From Chara braunii (lineage: Eukaryota > Streptophyta > Charophyceae > Charales > Characeae): 28,735 bases of DNA. The position numbers were made by a program, and so were the translations under genes. The notes under the pieces are model-generated. The model did no database searches and was not told the DNA's origin. It worked only from the letters and a program-made list of their open reading frames with translations. Of this stretch, positions 20,534-28,735 are shown piece after piece. Position 1 is the stretch's first letter, and every line of letters begins with the position of its first letter. Where the stretch lies: NCBI GenBank assembly GCA_003427395.1, contig BFEA01001044.1:63871-92605 (forward strand). The letters run 5' to 3'.

Positions 20534-21668
20534 TCATATAAATCCTTGCAGTCAAATACATTCTTTAGATACATGGCCCATATAAATGTTTCTAACAAGG
20601 ATAAATGTTTCGAACAAGGATAACCATTAAAGGAATATAGTCATCAAGCACATAGCCTCACATAATCAGACGTTAGGCAGGCTCACTCGGTAAAATCTGG
20701 CACATACGGATGAGTTCAATACATAACTCAAGAGAAGTGCCCGTAGATAAAAATAGTCCCAAGTGCTTAGCCCCAACCCATAGATCAAGGCGGATGGTCC
20801 GAACCTGGAAAGGTTCAAGCGAAAGCCTAAACACCAATTACAATCCATTGCCCCACCAATAGTAGGCAAAAATAATCAAGTTGTTATCTTCTTCACTGCT
20901 ACTCCGCCTGCCTCTAGGATCAGATACTCTCCTTTATAGAGACAGGCGTCAGGCAAATTCACTACTCTTCGTAGTCCTTTCTATCGAGGCCTTAACACAG
21001 TGCTCACTGAATTTCTTTACTGCGTTATACGCCTAATTTCAAACACACCACGCGAGACAGACCTTAGACTTTCATGGCTATACAACCCAATCAACTGCTT
21101 AGAACCCAGACTCAAGGATCCCAATCCATACCCATCCAGGCTTTCAACATCCTTAGCCTAACTTGCCTCGAAGTTCCTTGAAGACTTTTAGCATAATAGG
21201 TTTCCTTTACTCATCCTATGCCTCCCCCTAAAGCTACAGTACCCTATTGCACTCTTGACCGCTCGGGTAACTTCTCTTAGCCATAATGGGTACCTTATGA
21301 GGCTAACTCCCTCAATCAACATGCCCAATCACATTGGCATTATCTCATTCCACCTCAACCATATCAATTGCAAGGCATCGTCCGAGCGAGTCAACTATTA
21401 GGGTCAAAAACGGTACTCAACTCCAATTGCCATCATATTAATCAGGGTACGTAAGCGCATAGTCAAAACTTATCCCTCTCGTACCATCCCTCTCGCGCCA
21501 TCCTCACTGCACCAACCAGAACCCACTCACACAGTCAACCCTCACTCGCTTTCTATCCAACACCTTCAATCGATTAACCATAAAGTCAAAAAAACTTCTC
21601 ACTTTGCCTAGTTCTTACATTCCCATACCCGGATGTCGTTCCACCAGGGACAACGGCAGGCAACCGTT
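20534..21668 (-). other. 5' leader of the retrotransposon, no ORF seen
   Basis: This is the stretch between the primer binding site and decayed ORF1. On the element strand the only notable ORF is 67 codons (20869-20666) and resembles nothing known; a trial translation of about 21180-21420 is full of stops. A 19-bp direct repeat occurs at 20582-20619. The region could hold the packaging signal, but nothing shows this. Confidence 0.5.
20582..20619. repeat. 19-bp tandem duplication
   Basis: ATAAATGTTTCTAACAAGG at 20582-20600 is followed directly by the same 19 bases with one change at 20601-20619. Confidence 0.8.
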
Positions 21669-21687
21669 ATCCCCGGCAATGGCGCCA
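21669..21687 (-). promoter_or_regulatory. Primer binding site, tRNA-Asp type
   Basis: The plus strand reads ATCCCCGGCAATGGCGCCA, which matches the 3' end of plant tRNA-Asp (CCCCGGCAACGGCGCCA with CCA tail) except for one C to T change. On the element strand this is the complement that primes minus-strand DNA synthesis. A two-base spacer separates it from the LTR tip at 21690. This site fixes the orientation of the element. Confidence 0.85.
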
Positions 21688-22292
21688 CCTGTCGAGCGCA
21701 TCGGTCCGGCACCGCACAAGGCAGCGCGGGACCCTCCCGGCCGCGTCACACAGGAGTTGGCTTAAATCCTTCGTCGTGAAAATACATGGAACTTTCACAA
21801 GCCACTCCGGCCGAGTGCGCCAGCCATACCTCCCGCGAGCCCCTACGACAGGATAGGGCCTACGCGAGGCACGACTTACCTCCACCTTACGGGAGCTGTC
21901 ACCTCCCTTCGGTGAGCGTATCCCCGCCGAGCTACCAGTCCATAGTACGAAAACTGATCAATTGGAATCGCAGAGGTGGACCAGCCGAGGGTGTTTCTCT
22001 TTCGCCGTAGCATAGGGGGTACGCACAGTAATACTCCTCCATCGAACCCGCACGCGAACCGACGCACTGGGGAGGCTGAGATCCCAAGTGAGACTCGACG
22101 TCGGTCGACTAGGACGCATCCCACACACCACGCGCACACCACTTTACGAACACACACAAAAAAATGAAACACACATACACACAGACACGAAACAACACAA
22201 CACAAGCAACGCGACAACACTCCTAGTCCCTTAGTAGCAATCCCATAACTTTCCGACGAGAAAATCGGATAGGCGACATGCACGAGACTTAG

Positions 22293-22299
22293 TATAAAA
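22293..22299 (+). promoter_or_regulatory. Candidate antisense TATA box, conserved between LTRs
   Basis: TATAAAA lies in the block GAGACTTAGTATAAAACC, about 600 bp inside the LTR and opposite to the element direction. The same block is at 7861-7880 in the nested LTR, and a diverged duplicate (TATAAGA, 8516-8522) follows there. It is deleted in the 3' LTR. Confidence 0.35.
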
Positions 22300-22793
22300 C
22301 CGCGCGGACGCAGGGCTGACTCATATCGACTCGCAATGCAAGCGTACGCAAGCAGTCGCAATGATGGCGTACTATGTAGTGCCCATAATTAAGCGGTCCT
22401 CGTTAATCTCAAGGGTCGCATTCGACAATCAAGTGTCGGCTGACACACGCCTTGAGGGTTAATCTTTCGACATTGGACAACCGCCATGCGCGGTTGAGGA
22501 CCACACACCCTCTTCTGCACTCTGTGCAGAGTGGGTGGTACACAGGTCCATACCTGTGGTGGCAGTCGTTTCTTACTGCCCTGGACATGAGCCCTACTCC
22601 AGGCCTGGACAAAAGTCAAGGAGTTTGACTTTGACGGTTGTCACGGACTACAATGTCCACCCATAGAAATCTAAAAAGCAAAGAATAACAAAGGGTCTTC
22701 CTTCTCTCTCAACCCATAATTTGGCTACGCTTGCACACGATCACAATAAGCCGCGCACTTACCCAAGGCACATATAAATATATGCATAAGGTT

Positions 22794-22803
22794 TATTTAT
22801 ATA
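22794..22803 (-). promoter_or_regulatory. Candidate LTR promoter TATA box, 5' LTR
   Basis: TATATAAATA is read on the element strand, with the same block at 2336-2345 in the 3' LTR; it is lost in the nested LTR near 8990-9015. Transcription from here would start near 22765, giving a U3 of about 6 kb and about 1.1 kb of R plus U5. This is inferred from sequence and position only. Confidence 0.35.
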
Positions 22804-23474
22804 GGACGGTCACTTCTCACAGTCACAGTGAGACTCCTCTCAACCATATATGTCTGTAATCGCAGACAGTCTTATCCAAAGTCCGGACCACACACATATC
22901 TGCAATCACATCAAAGGTCCAACAAAAGTCCACGCACTACACGGGGTCAACTTCAACTATTCTCTATGCTCATACCCCTCGCTTTGGTCATACAAACCTC
23001 ACTCTTGTGCAACTCCCCAAAATAAATACTCAGTACTTTAGTTAAATGACCATTCAATAGAGTCTGGGTGAAAACACAATGAAACAATTCAAACCACAGG
23101 GTTAAAACCTTTAGGTTGAGTGGCAAGAGTGGATTGAAGTTGAATCGGAAACCGACGAATCGGCAACCGACCTGTTATCAGTGATAACAATTGATGATCC
23201 TTGTAGGATCAAGTTGAAACTAATCCAAATCCTGAATCAAACGGTCAAGAGGACCTGTAACACAAGACAGGTCAATCCCCAGGCTAGACCTATAAGTCTA
23301 TGGAGAATAACCCCCATATCCCAATCTCACTCAAATCATCCTAATCAACTAAGCCTTAATCTACCTTCAAGCAGTGTCCAAAGCAAAGGTAGACCCTTAC
23401 ACAAACTCCCCTATACAGAGTGAATCACCATAATCGCCACCTGTCAACATATAATCTATTTTCTTTAAACAAAG

Positions 23475-23800
23475 AAAATTTCGGCAGCGCTTCCCGTATG
23501 AAAAGTACCTTTTCATAATTTATATAAGCCCGAATATGAAAACAAAAATAGTCTTTGACTTTCCAAAGTCCAATTTTGTCTAACTCCCTGAATTAACAAA
23601 AATTTGGGCAGCTTTCCTTTTAGAAAAGGAGATTTTCAGATTTTTGCTAAGCTATACATGAAATTTAGACAAGTTGAACTTTGAAAAGTCAAGAATTAAC
23701 TGACTCGTTGGATTTGTAGAAATTTCGGCAGTGCTTCCCGTAAAGAAAGTAGCTTACCAAAATTTATTCAAAGCCCAATATAACAAAGAATCTCAGAAAA
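23475..23800 (-). repeat. Three 122-bp tandem hairpin units, 5' LTR
   Basis: Anchors lie at about 23478, 23601 and 23721, with the same order and spacing as in the other two LTRs. Pairing is partly decayed here (for example CTTCCCGTATGAAAAG). Confidence 0.7.
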
Positions 23801-24060
23801 TGCGAGAATGGATCTAAGTAAAATAAACTTAGCTAAGAAAATGCGGGAATTGAAACTAACTTCTATGGCTCTAGCACGTGGGGAGCGACTAAAACAATTA
23901 CCTATCAACTGAAACTTAGACTAAGTAGTAGTGTCACTCAGTCACATGCAAGTCAAACCACCAAGGTAAGTACTCTTGCCATCCCTAAGTCAACTTTGTA
24001 GACCATAGTTCATAATCTTTCAATGTTGTAACCCTTTATACCCAGCGTACATAAGGCGTA

Positions 24061-24963
24061 GAGTCAGGTCATCCAATCTTATGGAACATGCCTAACTCAA
24101 CCATTGAGTATACACGAACAGGTTGCACAACTACTTCTCTCTTGCTTTGGGCATATGACTAAGTCATTCATCTTAGAAACAATGCTTAGTCGCCCTGAAC
24201 AGTTTAATACCCAAGTTATATATACCTCTCTTAACTTAGTGTTCAAAAGCTGAGCGTAGACTGAGCCATTTATCTTAGAAACAAAGCTCAGCCTGCCCAA
24301 GGCTACCTTCAGTTATATTCTTAATTATACTCTCTTCAAATTTATGATAAGCTATAGTCAGACCACCCAATCTTATAGGACCCTGTCTGACCAGCTTGTT
24401 CTTAAATAGAATAGTAATAAAATATAGCCAAATTATAACCTTTTGGGTTCCAATATGTGCGAGGAAGTGGGCCAGACCATCCAATCTTATGGAACATGCC
24501 TGGTCCTCCGCCCGGTTCATTCTTCTCTGATCCATCTGTGTGCGACATCAGTCCAAAAGCCATCCAATCTTATGGAATATGCTTCGTCCTCAGCAAAAAT
24601 TCCTCCCTCAGAATAAAACAAACAAAAGAGTAGTGTCATTCATCTTAGAAACAAAGCTCCACTCCTGTTCCTCAGCACGAAAAAAGTCAGAGCACTCTGA
24701 GTTAATCCCAGAGGCTATTCAGAAACCACAAAGAAATAAACGGCGATCAGACCATTCATCTTAGAAACAAAATTTGGTCCTCAAATTTGCACAACCAACC
24801 CCCACAAAAAAAAACAGCAAAGCCCTTCATCTTAGAAACAAAGCCTGACAAAAATAAATAAACACAACGGCCAAGCCATTCATCTTACAAAAAAGCTCGG
24901 CCTTTTCAGAAAACAGAATAAACACAACGATCAGGCCATCCAATCTTATGGAACCAGGCCTGA
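24061..24963 (-). repeat. Array of hairpins with constant ATCTTA loop, 5' LTR
   Basis: This array is collinear with the 3' LTR array. Clear modules: 24061-24098 GAGT.AGG/CCT.ACTC; 24157-24191 GACTAAG/CTTAGTC; 24261-24291 CTGAGC/GCTCAG; 24357-24391 GTCAGAC/GTCTGAC; 24470-24506 GGCCAG/CTGGTCC; 24629-24665 AGTG/CACT; 24869-24902 GGCCAAGC/GCTCGGCC (one mismatch); 24931-24963 TCAGGC/GCCTGA. Modules near 24548-24592, 24745-24780 and 24819-24846 have partly lost pairing. Confidence 0.85.
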
Positions 24964-26905
24964 CCTTATAAGACTCTTCCATCCTCAAGCAAAACTGCCT
25001 TTCTCTCACCCTTCCCCCTGATGCAACCCCTTGTGACGGTCTGCTTTCAGACAGACAAGAAACTGAAACTACCATTATACATACATTCCTTTACTTACTC
25101 TGACTTGTGTCCTGAAAGTCAAACTAAAGTCAAAGTAGGGCTGCATACAATACACTCAGCCTATACATAGGGAGATGTATAGATAGGGGTTATAACTAGG
25201 TTTATAGAGGAAAAACAAAGGTTACCTTACAGTTCCCTGCGTCCAGAACTCCTCCCGAGTTCCGGCAAAGCTCCCGCAATCGGTGGGAGGACTCCCCATT
25301 GAGTCTCGATGCGGTCCTACGGGTTCCAATTCCGCCTGCCGCCTTCCCCTTAGAACCAATAGACTAGACTTAGAGTAAGAAGGGCAGGAGGAGAAAATTT
25401 GAGTCTCTCAGATCCAAGAAGGGTGCTCACAGACTCATAGGAGAGGGCCTTGTTATCTTGTCTCGCCTGGGGGGCCCACAATGGCGGCCAACTTGCAATA
25501 GCTTGGTCAAACTCCCGACGTCAGACTGCCATGGTTACCCTTTGCCGACCCCTCAATTCATAGTATCCACCTTCCTTCTTCGACTCAGTCCCCCTTCTAG
25601 GTCCAAACGTCGTCGCACTGCAGGCCGCAATAGTCAGCAACCCGCCGGTTGTGGCATGCAGCAATATACCGCAGTCAACATTAGGCGATGGCAATACCTC
25701 CGCAGTAAGCGATAGCTCACACACATTCAACAAACGCAGTCCCAGCCCAGTCCGCAACAGCGGTGCCCAGCCCACAGCAGCCAGCAGTAGGTCGCAGCAT
25801 TGTCCTTTGCCAGCTGCTCACCTGCACGCACCGAAAACACAGTCCGCAGCCCCGACACCAACTACAGTGTCCGCCCCACAGGCTGTAGCAGACAGCAACC
25901 AGCCGCATCAATATACAATACCCAGCAACAGTTGCGGCCTGCTAAGGTAACCAGTGGAAAACAGTCGTCGAACGTGACACGGTAACAAGCTCGATGCAGT
26001 AATGAGCGGTAATAGTGCGGTCAGTAGTAGGTTGTAACCGACTGTAGCAACCTGCGACTCAAGCTTTGGTTTCTCGCGGCCTCATCCCGACAAGATAGTA
26101 AGCGCTCGTACCAAGCTTCTCGCTGCTTCCTTCTCGCCCGCACATATCAGTTCCCAGGTAAGTCCCCAACGCTGTGGCCTGTATGACAGCAGCCAACTGA
26201 CACTAGCAGCAGATTTCAATCACATGAGGTTTCAGGCTCCTGTAGGCTATTGCCACCGACTGGTACGTGCGCTCACTCCTTCCAGCAATTGGGCCAGGCG
26301 GCGCACCCGCCCATCACTCAGCAGCAGAGTATGACCGATGATACCCGGACTTCCCACTTTTATCCCGATCCCCCACTATTCGCCGAGCCAGGGTGTCACT
26401 CTGCCTCACCTGCGTCCCCACCCATAGGCAACACAAACATCCCGAACCAGAGCGGTCCCTGTCTCGATGTACCTGGTCATCAACAATGTCGAGTTCGCCC
26501 CATGCCACCACGTACACAAGTAAGTGTTGCCTTCTCCACGGCAGATCCCCCCGCTTCTTTCGACCCTGGCCGCACGGCTTCAGGACCAGGTAAGTCGGAG
26601 AACGGACAACTGTGTACCACCGTCCATAGAATAAAAAATGAGCTCCCCACCCTGTTCATTCGGCTATGTCTGGATTCGGTGAGCTCGTCGCCTTTTTCCT
26701 CCCCCGGTGCCGTAGGTAACTCTCCTTCCCCAAAGTCAGCCTTCCATCGGGTCCAGCAACGGGAGGGGCAAATTGGATGAATCTCCCACGAACCTGGCCA
26801 GAGTGCTCGACCATGTATACCCTCAATACCACACCCCTTTCCACTTACTCCGCTAGCTCCGCACTTCGAGCATTCTCCTTTCACTTTTAGGACCCGCGAA
26901 GTCAG

Positions 26906-26950
26906 AATGAATCTTCCATTGAAACGTGGGAGGATTCATTTTGTTTTTTC
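26906..26950 (+). terminator. Long hairpin followed by T-run, 5' LTR
   Basis: The same hairpin as at 6444: AATGAATCTTCCAT pairs with GTGGGAGGATTCATT through a wobble, and the T-rich tract follows. Conservation of pairing despite changes in the arm is notable. Confidence 0.4.
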
Positions 26951-28715
26951 TTGCTTCTCTTTCCTCGCACGCATCCTTTGCAGGCCGTAACAACCAAACA
27001 CACCCCTTATCGTCAACTCCCTAATCTACTAACCCTCTACTGATTCTAACATCATCACTGGATTCGCCCTCAAGCAAAACCCCAGCCCTTGCTCCCGGTT
27101 TGTGGAAAACGGTCGAGAGATGGCCTAGTTAACAGGCTTTCACTCTGTTTTTCTCCATCCTCGACACTCCCTGCGCAGTCGTTTTCTAATCTGGCTCCTA
27201 CTTTACTAACTTACTACCAGATCCGACTACAGAATCCGAGTCGCCTACCCCAGAAACCCCGGATTCGAGTCCTCTTCTGCCCGTTTTCGTTAAGAAACGG
27301 GTAAGATCAACAACTTCATTCATGCCCCCTTCTTCTTCACCGCCATCTCCACGCACCCCCTTTCCCTTCAACCTCTCTTCTCACTGTACTACTATAAAAC
27401 GAAGTCCTCCACCAGACTCGCCCGGGGTCAAAACCCCCAAAACGGCCCCTCCCTCGCTCGACTTTGTGATGATTCGTGTGTGCTACTTCTCTTTCCCCAT
27501 CGCCCATCTCTCTCCTTCTCCGATCTTCCTCACTCACGCACGCGGCGCCTCCCCCTGACCAGGTTCGTCCACTATTTTTCCTACCTCGCTCTTACTAACA
27601 ACGCTCGCCTCCCCTGCGCATGTTTGTCGTCACCTTGGTCCCTCACCACCGCATGGCCTAACAGCCTCCGTCTTTCAAAAAATAAAAACGTCTGACTGTC
27701 GGCCCACTCCTGATATATGCGCATCACCAGCGCGTCGGGACCACGCCTATCTTTTCTGTATCATTCAAATTTTCACAGATGCCCCGAAGGACCTTTTAAC
27801 AGTGGCAGTGCCCCACGACCTTTCGGTACTCCTACAGCTGGCCCGCCTGGTTGGCGCTATTCACGCGGATCTGGCCCCCCCTTCCTCGGTTTAGGCGTAC
27901 CATCCTTACGGGGAGACTACGCAAACCCTCTTTGTATCGTTCCACTTTAACAGATGCCCCGAGGGACTTAGTCACGGTAGTGCCCCATCCGCAACTCTTC
28001 AAGGTCTGGGCGACCCCGGACACTTCCCAGCTTTTGGGGTTTTACTCCCCAAGCTTCATATCTGGGTCTGTACTCGAACAGTTCATGCAGCAGCCGCGGT
28101 ACCGCGCCCGAAATGGAATGGGACCGCAGATAAAAATAAAAATAAAGATATGAAAACCTGGTTATATAAGAACCTTAAACAGAAAACGGGAACTACTGGT
28201 ACCCAGCCAGTCCCGTGAGTCGGGTTCGTTGTCGCGCCCGTCAGCAAAACTGAGGGGGATAGCCCCGTCGGATCCTCAACCCCTCAATTCTTTCTATAAA
28301 GCTCCGTTGCTCCCGCGGTGTCGCCTGCTGGGCTCGATCCCCATACCTTCGCACTAACAGTCCAGTGCCATAACCTGTAGGGCTAAGCCCAAGCCTGAAA
28401 CACCCAGGCGCGAAAATCTATGTAAAGTGGTACCGCGCGGTGCTTAGGGCCAAGAACGCGCTCTAGGCCACGTCAAACAAGAACGAGCCTTTTAGTCCTT
28501 CCTCCAATTCGTAACAAAAATCATGTCGGTTGACTAAATCGGCTATACAATCAAACGGAAAAATCACACGTGCGCCTTAAAACTGCTCGCTCACACACTC
28601 TCCACTTTTAGTCAACCATCTCACCCACGTGCACCACAAACGAGGTCGCGCCTCGCGCAGAATACTTAAACTTTAAACCAAAATTATTTTTTGTCGCATG
28701 CAAAAACTAGGGCAG

Positions 28716-28733
28716 ATACCCTTGTAAGGGTAT
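28716..28733. other. 18-bp near-palindrome near the LTR tip, 5' LTR
   Basis: ATACCCTTGTAAGGGTAT, identical to 15585-15602. It places the predicted LTR end at about 28744, just outside the window. Confidence 0.75.
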
Positions 28734-28735
28734 TC

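Larger units (their letters stand above)
1455..28735 (-). mobile_element. Giant non-autonomous LTR retrotransposon with a nested insertion
   Basis: The element reads on the minus strand. Its LTR tips are TGCCAG (15613 end) and CGACA (21690 end). The primer binding site lies two bases from the 5' LTR, and gag-like coding lies downstream in the same orientation. The parts are: 3' LTR 1455-7274 plus 14608-15613, internal region 15614-21689 (6.1 kb), and 5' LTR 21690 to about 28744. The two LTRs are clearly more alike than either is to the nested copy, which fits one insertion. Without the nested 7.3 kb LTR the element is about 20 kb, two thirds of it LTR. It has no recognisable pol. A plant Ty3/gypsy affinity is inferred from the tRNA-Asp primer site and the long LTRs. 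The target duplication cannot be checked because the right end is outside the window. Confidence 0.8.
21690..28735 (-). repeat. 5' LTR, truncated by the window end
   Basis: The LTR starts on the plus strand with TGTCGAGCG at 21690, two bases from the primer binding site, and matches the 3' LTR throughout. The window ends inside the terminal block. By alignment with 15602-15613 the LTR should end about 9 bases further on, giving about 7055 bp. It keeps the segment near 22136-22359 that the 3' LTR has lost, and one last hairpin (24931-24963) whose left arm is deleted in the 3' LTR. It holds no credible gene. Confidence 0.85.

Noticed and set aside
26250-26780. 176-codon plus-strand ORF, matched by 111 codons at 5774-6109
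   Set aside because: The two copies differ at the amino-acid level at least as much as at the nucleotide level by eye, so no purifying selection is visible. It is antisense to the element and runs through splice-like motifs.

Overview
The window is repeat-dominated nuclear DNA from a eukaryote with a large genome. I see no intact host gene, no rRNA or tRNA gene and no prokaryotic organisation. A streptophyte (plant-lineage) source is most likely. The main LTR retrotransposon is primed by a site complementary to the 3' end of plant tRNA-Asp, as in several plant Ty3/gypsy lineages. Its decayed ORFs are interrupted mainly by TAG codons, as expected from CAG to TAG decay under CHG methylation. 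The species cannot be named from this sequence.

Layout. Positions 1-166 are a fragment of a giant LTR. Positions 167-1454 are the 3' half of a broken PIF/Harbinger transposon (transposase on the minus strand). One LTR retrotransposon in minus orientation fills almost everything else. Its 3' LTR is 1455-7274 plus 14608-15613, its internal region is 15614-21689, and its 5' LTR runs from 21690 past the window end (predicted end about 28744). The LTRs are about 7 kb each, so the element is about 20 kb without its nested insertion. A second complete LTR of a diverged subfamily (7275-14603, 7.3 kb, flanked by GCGC on both sides) sits inside the 3' LTR as a solo LTR.

Internal region, read on the minus strand: primer binding site beside the 5' LTR; a leader of about 1.1 kb without ORFs; decayed ORF1 of unknown family (20533-19686); a gag-like ORF with two TAG stops (19396-18110); a decayed unknown ORF3 (17835-17243); then about 1.6 kb without coding signal. 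I recognise no protease, reverse transcriptase, RNase H or integrase, so the element looks non-autonomous and would need enzymes supplied in trans.

The most striking signal lies in the LTRs, probably in U3 and therefore in the 3' UTR of the element RNA. Each LTR carries an array of 6 to about 14 short hairpins. Their loop core (ATCTTA) is constant, while the flanking arms differ from hairpin to hairpin yet stay complementary. A second set of three 122-bp tandem units nearby also keeps pairing through compensatory changes. This looks like selection for structure rather than for primary sequence.
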